DNA of 64,000 nucleotides from Heterocephalus glaber. Lineage: Eukaryota > Chordata > Mammalia > Rodentia > Bathyergidae. Where the stretch lies: assembly GCF_000247695.1 (NCBI RefSeq), contig NW_004624795.1, positions 12,030,747 to 12,094,746 on the forward strand, written 5' to 3'. The translations under genes were made by a program, and so were the position numbers. Positions 52,190 through 61,955 of the stretch are shown piece by piece; positions within the stretch are counted from its first letter, which is position 1; each line of letters starts with the position of its first letter. Below the pieces are notes generated by a model. It was given only the letters and a program-made list of their open reading frames with translations. It did not search any database and was not told the DNA's origin.

Positions 52190-52640
52190 ACCTGGATCTC
52201 GTGTCTATAAACCCATGCTTGCTTTTACATTTTTCAATATAATGCATTCAGGGACAGTGTTTCATGGGCTTTTAAAAACATCACATAAAAAGAATCCTAC
52301 AGTTTGCATCCTTCTCTACCAGAAGTGGCTTTTTCTCAATAAATATGTCTTTTGAGATTCATTTATGTTGGTACATGTAGCTTCTTAATGTTATACAGTG
52401 TCTCATTGTAGAAGCATGGCATATTCATTTAGTCATTCATTTGTTGATGGATGTTAAGTTGATTCAGAAAATTTTTTTTGCTATTGTGAACAATGTTTCA
52501 GTGGATCCTTGTATATGATTACCTCTTTCTATATAGATCTGCAACATTCTGGATTTTAGTATCTGTATACCTTTTACTCTACTAGGTTATGCCAAGTTGT
52601 TGTACAAAGTGGTTGTACCAATTTATACTCCGTTCTTTTT
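52190..52640 (-). mobile_element. Old L1 3' end, antisense
   Basis: TTTGAGATTCATTTATGTTG, TTCATTTGTTGATGGATGTT, TTTGCTATTGTGAACAATG and ACAAAGTGGTTGTACCAATT are antisense L1/HAL1-like text. Confidence 0.7.
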
Positions 52641-52642
52641 TT

Positions 52643-52733
52643 TCTTTTTTATTTTTTTTGGTACCGGGGATCAAACTCGGGTCCTTGTGGTTGTGAGGCA
52701 GGCGGTGGAACCACTGAGCTAAATCCCCGGCCC
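52643..52733 (-). mobile_element. ID-like SINE
   Basis: GGTACCGGGGATCAAACTCG to GCTAAATCCCCGGCCC, between TATACTCCGTTCTTT and TATACTCCTTTCTTT. Confidence 0.93.
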
Positions 52734-52739
52734 TATACT

Positions 52740-52985
52740 CCTTTCTTTTCTCTCTTTCCTTCCTTCTTTTCTCCCTCCCTCCCTTCCTCCTTCCCTCTTT
52801 CTCCAGCACTGCAAATTGAAGTCAGGACCATCATACTGAGCTACAGCCCCAGCTCTTTTTTATTTTTTTATTTCGAGACAGGCTCTCAGTCATTAAGTTT
52901 CTCAGGCTGGGTTCAAACTTGCGATCCTCCTGCCTCAGCTGCCCCACTGCTGGGGTTCTAGGCGTGTACCCCACCACACCTGACT
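52740..52985 (-). mobile_element. Pyrimidine-rich tail and B1-dID SINE
   Basis: (CCTT)-rich run to 52795, then CAGCACTGCAAATTGAAGTC and GAGACAGGCTCTCAGTCATT to CCCACCACACCTGAC. Confidence 0.8.
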
Positions 52986-52989
52986 CCAG

Positions 52990-53785
52990 AGTCCATTCTC
53001 TTCAACATTATGCTCTAGCCTTGATATCCCTTTTAGAGTCGTCTGTTTGTTCAACAACTGGATGAAGCCAGTGCAGAGTGGTGCACAGACCCCCCCACGA
53101 GGTCTGATCAGTTGGCTATGTCATGGCAGACACAGGAATGCCAGCATTGTCCTGGTCCAGCCCTGTGCATGAGCATCCAACCCAGGGAAAGCAAGGACTG
53201 AAATCCAGGCAGCTTTACTGCTCACCATTGAGCTACTGAGGAGCTGGGCCTGTGTGTGGGGGGGAGGGACACCTGTCACCCGATTGCATGGGTTGTCCTG
53301 AGGAGAACTCATTAGTGTGTGGGTAACTGGCAAACCTAGTCAAACAGGAGACAGACCTTACTAAGGAATTTGCCACATTTCGGAATGAATGGAGCCAGAG
53401 TGGTTCCAGAGAGATGAGAGGTAGTAGTGTGGATGTTTGGGAAGTTTGGGTGCAGGGGTGGGGCTCCCATATTGCTACGGACTTTGCCCATCACTCCTGG
53501 GAGTGGGTCACTTTGGCCAAATGTCTTCTCTGCAGGGGAGTTCCTGTTCCCCTGCAGTTACCTTGATTTCTGGGCTGCTGTGCTGTGATGGTGGGCGAAG
53601 TCATGCAGACTACCACAATAAACAGTGCAACGGATTAGAAACTTCACCCAGACAGGGCCACTTCCCAAAGCCACTTGGGTGGGGGAAGCCACAGGAAAGG
53701 CAGCAATGGCCCCCTTTGGCCCCTTCGGACATCATATTCCTTTTTACCAACTGCTATCTGTGGCTCAAGAAAGAAAGGCACTAGA
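52990..53785. other. Intergenic unique sequence
   Basis: No exon seen. Short frames only. Confidence 0.4.
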
Positions 53786-53786
53786 T

Positions 53787-53869
53787 GGGGGATTTAGCTC
53801 AGTGATTCTGCCGCCTGCTGCACAAGTATAAGGTCCCGAGTTCAATCCCCGGTACCAAAAAAAAAAAAG
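53787..53869 (+). mobile_element. ID-like SINE
   Basis: GGGGGATTTAGCTCAGTGAT to TCAATCCCCGGTACC, with AAAGGCACT on both sides. Confidence 0.93.
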
Positions 53870-54139
53870 AAAGGCACTGTGTCCATTTCCTAGGGCCGGT
53901 AGAACAAGATTCAGCACTGCATACTGGACGACTCAAAACAACAGAAATCTATTGTCTCATAGTTCTAGAGGAAATATATCCAAAATCAAGGTGTCAGCAG
54001 GGCCACAGACCCTGAGGCCTGTAGGGAATCTTTCCTCACCCCTTCCTAGCCTCAGGTGCTCTCTGTATCTCCCCACCTTCATGTGATTGTCTTCCTAGAA
54101 GGGCATCAGTCTCATTCAGTCTATTGGATTGTGGTCTTT

Positions 54140-54352
54140 TATTTTTTTCTTTCAGTACTGGGATTGAACCCAGGACTTTGCATGTGCTAGGCAAGCACTC
54201 TGCCCTTTAAATTTTTTTTAATTTATCTTTTTATTATTTTGTTTTGTTTTGAGACAGTCTTATTAAGTTGCCCCAGCTGGCCTTGAACTTGTGGCCCTCC
54301 TGCCTCAGCCTCCTGAGTAGTTGGGATTACAGGCACGTGCCCCATGCCTGAT
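54140..54352 (-). mobile_element. B1-dID SINE
   Basis: CAGTACTGGGATTGAACCCA, GTGCTAGGCAAGCACTCTGC and GAGACAGTCTTATTAAGTTG to CCCCATGCCTGATTC. Confidence 0.87.
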
Positions 54353-54425
54353 TCTACACCACACCACAGTCATGTCGGAATAGGGGCCCAGTCTACTCTA
54401 GTGTGGTCTCAAAAATGACATCTGG

Positions 54426-54522
54426 GGCCGGGGATCTAGCTCAGTGGTTCTGCCACCTGCCTCGCAAGCAAAAAGACCCAAGTTCGATCCCTGGTACCAA
54501 AAGCAAAATAAAACAAAAATGA
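54426..54522 (+). mobile_element. ID-like SINE
   Basis: GGGCCGGGGATCTAGCTCAG to TTCGATCCCTGGTACC, between two AAAAATGACATCTG repeats (14 bp, perfect). Confidence 0.95.
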
Positions 54523-54627
54523 CATCTGAATGAGGACACATTCTGAGGAAATGAGGATTAAAACCTCAACCTGGTTTTTTTTTTAGTTCCATAACAGACA
54601 TATTTCTGTACATAAAAATGTCTATTA

Positions 54628-54830
54628 GGCAGGAGTGATGTAATCCCACGCCTGTAATCCCAGCACTCTGGGAGGCCGAGGCAGGAGGGTGACAAATTCA
54701 ACCCCAGCCTGGGCAACCTACTGACTTAGCAAGGCCCTGTCTCAAAATAAAGAATACAAAAGGGCTGAGGATGTGCCTTAATGCAAAGGCCCTGGGTTCA
54801 ATCTGCAGTGCTGAAAGCAAAAACAAAACA
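54628..54830 (+). mobile_element. B1-dID SINE
   Basis: GGCAGGAGTGATGTAATCCC, GGAGGCCGAGGCAGGAGGGT and an ID arm ending TCAATCTGCAGTGCTG. Confidence 0.85.
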
Positions 54831-54885
54831 AAAAAACCAAAACCCTGTCCCTGGATTGAGTTTGCCTCTACACACACTAAAGTGA

Positions 54886-54960
54886 GGTGGTTAATCTACA
54901 GGCTCTGAGTCAGATTGTTGGGTTAAAATCTTGCTTTTGCCACTGTGTGACTGAGGGCTG
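54886..54960 (+). mobile_element. MIR SINE relic
   Basis: GGCTCTGAGTCAGATTGTTG and TGCCACTGTGTGACTGAGG fit the MIR 5' region and core. Confidence 0.6.
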
Positions 54961-54982
54961 GGAGGCGGGAATGTTTTGTTAT

Positions 54983-55066
54983 TTTTCTTTTCTAGTACCA
55001 GGGATTGAACTCGGGACCTTGAGCTTTCAAGGCAGGTGTGGTGCTACTGAACTTCATCCCTGGCCC
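54983..55066 (-). mobile_element. ID-like SINE
   Basis: AGTACCAGGGATTGAACTCG to AACTTCATCCCTGGCCC, between GGAATGTTTTGTTA and GGAATGCTTTATAA. Confidence 0.88.
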
Positions 55067-55069
55067 AGG

Positions 55070-55475
55070 AATGCTTTATAATGAGAGTTCTTGAGGTTGG
55101 TGGGGGATTAGGATCAAGTACTTGGCACAGTGCCAGCTGTAACTGTTCACTGAGTATAAATTACTAGGTGTCTTTAGTGTTGTTATTCCTCAGCTCTTCC
55201 AGCGGTTTCCCTAGGAGTTGGTCTTTTATTCTTCCTGGCAAATGCACATGGTCCTGAGGCATAAACAAATGCATCTTTTATTCCAAAGGAATTGGGAGCA
55301 GAGTGGAGAATGGGAGGTGCTCTACTAATGTACACCCAGAAAGGAGACAGCTCATGATTACTAGCACTTAAAAGTTCCCAAGTAGATTTTTTCCAATAGG
55401 AAAGATAGGACATTTCTCAAATACTTGCCCCCCGAAATTGCATGGACAGTGAAAAGAACACAGTTTGAAAAGAGC
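55070..55475. other. Intergenic sequence
   Basis: Nothing identified. Confidence 0.4.
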
Positions 55476-55477
55476 CT

Positions 55478-55640
55478 CACACCTGGGTGTGGTGGTGCAC
55501 ACCTGTAATCCCAGCACTCGGGAGGCTGAGGCAGGAGGATCACCAAGAGTATGCAGCCAGCCTGGGCTACATAACGAGTTCAAGGGCAGCCTGGACTACA
55601 TGGCAGAGACCTTGTCCCAAAAAAAGGGGGAAGGCTCCTC
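55478..55640 (+). mobile_element. B1 SINE with 29-bp duplication
   Basis: ACCTGGGTGTGGTGGTGCAC to GAGACCTTGTCCC, close to consensus. Confidence 0.9.
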
Positions 55641-56039
55641 CTCACAGCCCTGCATCAAGCCCTCACTGGGTAACAGGGTTCCACTCTCACCATGTTCCAG
55701 GCCCAGACTTCGAGCTGACTCACGCTAAACACAGTGGCAAGATGTACCGGTTTAGAAAGCCAGGGGGCAACTTACATAATTTACAATGACAAAAATGTCA
55801 CTGGTAGGCCAGTGTCTTCATGGGTCCCATCATGGCCTCCACCCTGAGATCATCAGAAGGCTGGGTAGTGGCTGTGCAGAATGTGGGGCTGGAGTTATAG
55901 CAGTCAAAAGAACAATAGCAGCAGGTTCTCATCTGACCACTTTGGCATCTCAGAGAGCTGGGTTTCTTGTGCCCAGGGGCTCTTTGGCACTGCCTCACCT
56001 CCTCTTTCATGGTCTCTTCTGAAGGCTTTCTTCTTTTTA

Positions 56040-56165
56040 AATTTTTATTATTTTTAGAGACAAGGTCTCACTATATTGCCCAGGGTGGCCTTCAACTTGC
56101 CACAATCCTCCTGCCTCAGCCTCCCCAGTGCTGGGATGACAGGCGTGTGGCACCACATCTGACTT
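56040..56165 (-). mobile_element. B1 SINE
   Basis: TTTTTAGAGACAAGGTCTCA to GTGTGGCACCACATCTGAC. Confidence 0.86.
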
Positions 56166-56169
56166 CTAC

Positions 56170-56590
56170 TCTTAAACTGTGTCACCTGTGTGATTTCCGG
56201 ACTGTTGCCCTGACGCAGTGGGCTGCACTCTGGTTTTGACTGCATGGACTTAGCTCTCTTTGCTCTTCCTACCTAGTCATTTGACGTGCGACTGCCCTTT
56301 TCCCCATCCCTGGTAGCCCGGGCCTTTCTGCCCTCACGGTTTTTCTCGGCAGGCCCTGCCCATGTCCCCAGGCACTGCACATGACTGACACACTGACCTC
56401 AACTCAACGGTCCGGCTCTTCTCTCCTCCTTCTCACTACTGGGCTCAGAGCTCCACCTCCTTCGTTCACTGTCTGTCTCCCCCGTCCTGTTTCCTACCAG
56501 TGTTTCTGAGGCTTCATTTCTTGGTCAGCATTTTCTCACTCTCCCCTCACCCCTATCTCCACAGCCACTGTGTTCATTATCTGTCTTTAA
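56170..56590. other. Intergenic sequence
   Basis: C/T-rich, unique, no exon. Confidence 0.4.
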
Positions 56591-56594
56591 CATA

Positions 56595-56725
56595 TCCCTT
56601 CCGTGGGGTGCAGCGGCACACACCTGAAATCCCTGCACTCTGGAGCCCGAGGCAGGAGGATTGAGAGCTCCAGGCAGTCTGATCTGTAGCAAGACTCTCA
56701 AAAACCAAAATCCATCAACAAATAA
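56595..56725 (+). mobile_element. B1-related SINE, diverged
   Basis: CGTGGGGTGCAGCGGCACAC, GAGCCCGAGGCAGGAGGATT. Confidence 0.7.
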
Positions 56726-57004
56726 ACCTCGTTTTACGCAGTTTGCAATACATATTTGTATTTCCCACACAGACCACCCCTCTGACTCCACCTAGACATG
56801 CATATCCGCCTGAATTAGCCTACACTTGGATGTCACAAAAACAGTACAAACTTAATGGGTCCAAAATGAGACCAGTGCTTCTCTCCTCCCATCTGGCTCC
56901 TCAGCTCACAGTCACCGAAACTGGAGGAATCAGCGTTCACTGTTTCCCCCTCTGAATGGCAATAACACAAGTGAGATTGTTATTCTACTTCTGAAGCATT
57001 CCTT

Positions 57005-57215
57005 TTCTTTTCTTTTTAGTACTGGAAATTGAACCCAGGGCCTCACACATGCTAGGTAAGCGCTCTACTACTGAGCTACATCCCCAGCCCTTATTTATGT
57101 AAATGTTTTTATTTTGAGACAGAGTCTCACTAAGTCCACCGGGCTGGCCTGAGCTTGTGATCCTCCTGCCTCAGGCTGCTGAGGAGCTGGGACTACGAGC
57201 AATACCGTGGCTGAT
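57005..57215 (-). mobile_element. B1-dID SINE
   Basis: AGTACTGGAAATTGAACCCA to TGAGCTACATCCCCAGCCC, then GAGACAGAGTCTCACTAAGT. Confidence 0.87.
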
Positions 57216-57392
57216 CCAAAACAGATCTTGAATCTAAAATGTCTCTTCAACCTCAGAGTCACTTAGCTCTAGGCCCTGGGCTCCGATTAGCATGGTTTTT
57301 CGCTTGAGCCATTTGCTGCAGTGTCTGATCTGATCTCATGGCTTCTACTCTGGTCTCTCTCTCACCCATTCTCCTCAGAGCAACCACTGATC

Positions 57393-57515
57393 ACTTTCTT
57401 TTTTTTTTTTTTTGAGATAGTGTTGCTGTGTACCCCAGGCTGGCCTTGAACTCTCTCAGTCCTCTTTCCTCTGCCTCCTGAGTGCTGGGATCACAGAGTG
57501 CCACCACTCTGGCTT
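57393..57515 (-). mobile_element. B1 SINE
   Basis: T-run, GAGATAGTGTTGCTGTGTAC to CAGAGTGCCACCACTCTGG. Confidence 0.85.
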
Positions 57516-57519
57516 ATTG

Positions 57520-57980
57520 CTCAGCTTCTCAAAACAAACATCTGACTGTGTCATTCTCTACCTAACCCTCTTCAGTGGCTTTCCTTTTACTCACTAAACA
57601 CTTTGTTACAGAGCACTTGGTTGGTTGCTGCTCTCAGTAACCCCTGCCTCATGAAACAAAGCAGACAGCAGATAGAGGTGGTAAGGGCTGTGAAGATCAA
57701 GAAAGAGTGAAGGACAGCAAATTGTGTGTGTTTACAATCTTAAGCAGTCAGAGGAAGGCTTCAGAGTGAGTAGGTGACCCCTGAGCAGGAGGGACTCCAG
57801 GTAGAGGGAACAGTACAGGGCAAGGCCTGGAGGTGCAATCATCTCTGGCTTTTGGGTTGATCAGAGCAAAATAAAACCCAAACCTGACAGTGGATCATAA
57901 GGTGACTACTGCCTCCCCAATCCACAACCACCAACAAACTGCCCCTCCCTCAACTACCTTCCAGTTTGCCAGAAGCTGTT
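57520..57980. other. Intergenic sequence
   Basis: Unique, no exon. 57600-57860 resembles a decayed MIR-flank type sequence without firm landmarks. Confidence 0.35.
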
Positions 57981-57984
57981 TTGT

Positions 57985-58100
57985 TTTCTTTTTTGAGACA
58001 GAGTCTCATACATGGTCCAGGCCGGCCTTGAACTCAGTGATTCTCTTGCCTCAGCCTCCTGAGTGCTGGGATCACAGGCGAGCACCACCACGTCTGCCCC
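57985..58100 (-). mobile_element. B1 SINE
   Basis: TTTTTTGAGACAGAGTCTCA to GAGCACCACCACGTCTGCC. Confidence 0.87.
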
Positions 58101-58109
58101 AGAAGCTGT

Positions 58110-58456
58110 TTCCTGTCTTTGCCTGTGTTGTGCCTTTGCTGAGCAAATTCCCTCAACACTTATGCCCGCATTCAATCTGCACGGCTGGCTCCTTCTCTTC
58201 TCACAGTTTTATTCAAGTTTCACTTTACAGCCTGTCCTGACCACAGAACCTAAAGCTGGTCTTGCTATTTCTTTTGAATGTCAGTTTCTTTTTGTTTCCT
58301 GCATGGCATCTATCACACCTTCACTTGGGACTCATATTTACAAGAACTTATACCCAAAGCTCAATAGGTAAATGGTATCTCATTGTCTTCAAAATTTGCA
58401 TTTGATCACTAATGAAGTTTCTCAAGTAACAACTGGTTCTTAATATAATATGATTT
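58110..58456. other. Intergenic sequence
   Basis: Unique. Contains old-repeat-like text near 58370-58400 but nothing firm. Confidence 0.35.
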
Positions 58457-58660
58457 TGGGGGGACAGTGTATAGGATTGAACCTAGGGCCTTCACAATGA
58501 GCTACAGTCCCAGCCCTTTTTAATCTGTTTATTTTATTTTTGTTTCGAGACAGGGTTTCCTTAAGTCGCTCAACTGCCCAGGCTGGGCTCCAATTTGTAA
58601 TTCTCCTGCCTCAGCCTCTCAAAGGGCAGGGGTTACAGACATGCACCACCGTGCCCCGCC
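58457..58660 (-). mobile_element. B1-dID SINE
   Basis: GACAGTGTATAGGATTGAAC and GAGACAGGGTTTCCTTAAGT to CACCACCGTGCCCCGCC. It is the last SINE before the CpG island. Confidence 0.85.
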
Positions 58661-59270
58661 TGCATGATCTGTTTTGTATATTTTATCCAAATACTTAAGA
58701 ATCAGAGCAGAGCCAGAACCCCACCCTGTCCAATGGTCTGGAGGAAACTTGTTTCCTCTAGTTCCTGGTGGAGGCAGAAACTCAAGGTCAATCTCTTCTA
58801 GGAGTCATTCCCAATCTCGAGCCCATTTAGAGGAAAGTGGTTCACTCTGATAACATCTAAGGTGGGTAAATGGGCAAGAAAGATGCATTCGGGTGGCATG
58901 CACTTATTACTGAGCAATTATTAACGGCTCCCCAATGATGCATTACGACGTTGTGACGGGTGGTCTCTCCGCATTGTCCAGGGGCTGGTCCGGAGACAAG
59001 ACCCTGCAAATGGATCCCTCCTGACCATCGAGGGACGAGGACCCGAAACCACACATGAAGCCGCCACGCAAAGCGCACCCAGGGTCCAACCGGTTCTAAC
59101 GCGGCACCCGGACTCCCCTCCCCCGGGCCCGGCGAGATTACCGCTCCTCTCGCGAGAGTACGGGCCAGGCCAGCTCCCGGCGGCCCAGGGACATAGACTC
59201 CAGACCGCTCCCCCTCCCGCGCAGCTGGGAGAGGCGCGCGCGGTAAGGCGGTAGCGGGAGCGGCGGCGGC

Positions 59271-59413
59271 GCGCACGCGCAGGTGAGCCAGCGAGCGGGC
59301 GGGCGCGAGGGCACGAGGGCGAGGGGCGGGGCTTTGCGTCAGGCCGCGGGCACGTCGCGGCGCGTCCTCAGTATTTAATGTCTCTGTGTTCCTCCGGCCT
59401 GGGCGAGCACGTG
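59271..59413 (+). promoter_or_regulatory. AKAP1: Core promoter motifs: NRF1-like, GC box, TATA-like, E-box
   Basis: GCGCACGCGCAG at 59271-59282 matches the NRF1 consensus (NRF1 drives mitochondrial genes). GGGGCGGGGC at 59323-59332 is an Sp1 GC box. TATTTAA at 59372-59378 is a TATA-like box. CACGTG at 59408-59413 is an E-box, near or inside the predicted first exon. The order suggests transcription on the + strand starting near 59400. Confidence 0.55.
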
Positions 59414-59504
59414 GGGGAGCGGCCGAAGCGCTCCTCTGCGGCCGGGCCGCGGGGCGAGGCAGGGGTTGGGGGGCGGCGGGACCCCGACGGTCTGCGAGGA
59501 GCTG
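59400..59504 (+). other. AKAP1: Predicted noncoding first exon, likely AKAP1
   Basis: From the inferred start (uncertain by tens of bases) to a consensus-like donor GAGCTG|GTGAGT at 59505. No start codon in a good context gives an open frame that crosses the donor, fitting a 5'UTR exon. AKAP1 is known to start with a noncoding exon. Confidence 0.45.
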
Positions 59505-60525
59505 GTGAGTTGCAGCCCCATCCCCTGCCGGGGCCCTGAGGAGGCGCCGTCGGGGTGATGAGGCGGCCGGGGTGCAGGTGTAGGGTGGGACGCGCGGTCG
59601 GGGCGCCGGGGGTGTGCGGGGGGCTGTCAACCGCCGCCCTGTCACGCAGACCGGGCCTGCCACACGCCCTCCTCCCGCGCCGCGCGTCTGCCCGCGTGCT
59701 GCAGCTGCTGACAGGTCGGGTGTGCGGGGCTCGCCCCACGCGCGTCACCGCCCTCAGGGGCGGGGGCGAGGACGCAGCGTCCGGGGCGCCCCTCCGCGCC
59801 CGAACTTTCCCCGAGCGCGCACCCCGCGGGTGGGGCAGACCTGAGCGCGTCCCACCCAAGGTCGCCCAGCCCCACTCGCGTTTACGTTTCAAAGGTCGTG
59901 TGTACCCAGTCGGAGCCCGCAGGGGCGAGGCGGCGGTGGGGCGGGCTGTATTCAGGGCCAGGCACTCCGAGAGCGAGGAGGTCCCCTGGTCCCCGCAGGA
60001 ACCCCCTTCTCCCGCTGAAGGATCGGAGTTTCTTCGGTCATTTCCGGAGCCTCTTCTAACTTCTGGGCTCCGTGGGCTCGTCCCGGGTGGCCCCGGCGGT
60101 GGTGGCAAACCTGAGCAGGTCCCTCACGGAGCCGCTGGAGTTCACTGCGGAGAACACGTAGAGGAGACGGGGCGGACGGACCCCGGAGGATAGGTTGGGA
60201 GACCGGCTGTGATCCGAACGGCATTTGGAGCGGAGGAGCGGATCAAACCAAGTTAGGGGCGGGAGGTCCAGGGCTTGGAAGTGTCGAGGGGATTAGCGTT
60301 GCAGAGGTAGAGGCTGTCCAGCTTGATGTGCCCGGTTATTTTCAAGCCTTCTCCAACCTGTCTTCCCGCCTGGGGCCGCCTAGGGTCACGTGCACCCCGC
60401 CCCCACCCCCGCCTCAGGCCAGGGATCTGGGGAAACTCGCGCACTGCTGGGAGGTGGGTTAAAGTGCTCGGAGAGGCCTCCGGGCTGGACACCTCGGAGG
60501 CGGGCTAAATAGTTTCGATTATTTT

Positions 60526-60539
60526 GTGACCTAGGTCAC
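60526..60539. promoter_or_regulatory. Perfect 14-bp palindrome with nuclear-receptor half sites
   Basis: GTGACCTAGGTCAC is its own reverse complement and joins TGACCT to AGGTCA with no spacer (an everted repeat, ER0). It lies about 1.1 kb downstream of the predicted start, in GC-rich unique DNA. Whether any receptor binds is unknown. Confidence 0.4.
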
Positions 60540-61867
60540 GGTCTTCTATTTCCTCACCCAGGGAAGAATAGGAGGGGAAAAGTGCTAATGGTGGAAGGTT
60601 GTGCCAGAAGTCACCGAGGACTGCCGGAAAGTCCTGGGCAGTGCGGGACTGCCCAGGGAGATGCGCGGGGCTCGGCCCCTTCCTGTCGCTGGGCTGCGGT
60701 TAACACAAACCCGGTGGACTTCGCTCCAGGTGGGAGTGGAGGCCTTCAAGCCGGGTGGGGTGGGGTATGTGTGCAAAGGCAATTACTGAGGTTAAAATTG
60801 CCTTCTACTGAAGTGCAGGCTACTTAGTGTTTGAATTCATCTCCTGCAGTGAAATCTGGGTTGCTCGAGCTGGTGCAACCATATCTGTTAGTTGGTTTGC
60901 TACCTTACTCCCTCCACCGCTGCTATGTTGCAATTACTGATCAAAGGACACACCTTTGACAAAAACTATTAATTCTGCCAACTGATACTTTATATAAACT
61001 CCTCAAATTAGTATTTTTTCCCCCAACTCTTAACTTTATTTAGAAAGCAAAGCTTGCACTCTAGCGCCACCCAGCCACTCTGCTCTTAAAGGAGCCAAAA
61101 GACTTGATCACTTACTTGGTTCTTCTGTTTTGGTGGTTCACCTGCTAATTATTTAAGATTTCTGAGCACTGAAAACAAGTTAAGTTTTGTCCTGGGGGCT
61201 TTTTGATGAGCCTTTCTTGTCTGATCTCTTAACTAGTTTTGTCAATTCTGAGTAATAATTCCTGGGAGTGGTCTTGTAAAATAATAGCCCTAAATTAGAG
61301 GAGGTCTCCTGTATCCTACAGGTATGCAAATCACAGCTTTCGTGGTTACTGGATTAAATAGGCTCTGTTGTCATGCATGTTCTATCAGTTAACTGCTTCT
61401 AGCCTGTAAAGGAGAGGTGCAATGAATTTCTCTGGAGGTGGAGTCCCTTGTACTGTGAGTGCCTCCCATCACCCTGCTGTTTCTAGGAAGTGCGTTCACA
61501 CTGGGCCACTGCAGGGTGGTGGTATGTGCACTAGTGCTCGAGCTGGTGTGCCTCCAGTGTAAGGTTGCTGAGCATCAATATTTTAAAGCAGCTTGTCTTG
61601 CTACCTACCAGGTAACCCAGGTTATTCTTGGGTCAATTTGTGGTAGTTCTAGCCTCCAGGGTTCCCTTTACCTTCTGAAGATAGGTGGAGATCAAATTTG
61701 TGAGACTGGGGACTGTGCCTGGTGTGTGATAGGTGCACTGTTTCTCCCCCAAAGAATCTTGGAGTCTTAAGTTGCACTGGAATCACTTGAGAGATCTGAA
61801 CTTTATTAAAAGCACCCCGCTCTGTAGCCTCTCACCTAGAAACTTGGTTAGAAGGAAAGGGGAGACA

Positions 61868-61955
61868 GGGCCAGGGATTTAGCTCAGTGGTTCCAGCACC
61901 TGCTTCACGAGCACAAGGTCCCAAGCTCAATACCCCGTATCAAAAAAAAAAGCGT
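61868..61955 (+). mobile_element. ID-like SINE
   Basis: GGGCCAGGGATTTAGCTCAG to TCAATACCCCGTATC with an A-run, between GGGGAGACA and GGGAGAGACA. The only young SINE in the predicted first intron. Confidence 0.9.

Larger units (their letters stand above)
53870..54560 (-). mobile_element. Ancient LTR-like repeat split by two SINEs
   Basis: CAAAACAACAGAAATCTATT, CCAAAATCAAGGTGTCAGCA and CCTGAGGCCTGTAGGGAATC before the SINEs, and GAGGACACATTCTGAGGAAA after them, belong to the repeat type also seen at 40678. Confidence 0.62.
58930..60250 (+). promoter_or_regulatory. AKAP1: Strong CpG-island promoter, likely AKAP1
   Basis: CpG-dense, about 1.3 kb, SINE-free, with GC content far above the rest of the window. 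AKAP1 encodes a mitochondrial outer-membrane A-kinase anchoring protein. In human it lies next downstream of SCPEP1 in the same orientation (from memory), and this island is in the expected place. No AKAP1 protein-coding sequence is in the window, so the gene name rests on synteny. A divergent noncoding transcript is also possible. Confidence 0.6.

Noticed and set aside
58857..60193. Long open frames of 200-270 codons on both strands
   Set aside because: They lie in a CpG island where stop codons are rare. Products are Arg/Pro/Ala/Gly-rich with overlapping frames and no homology.
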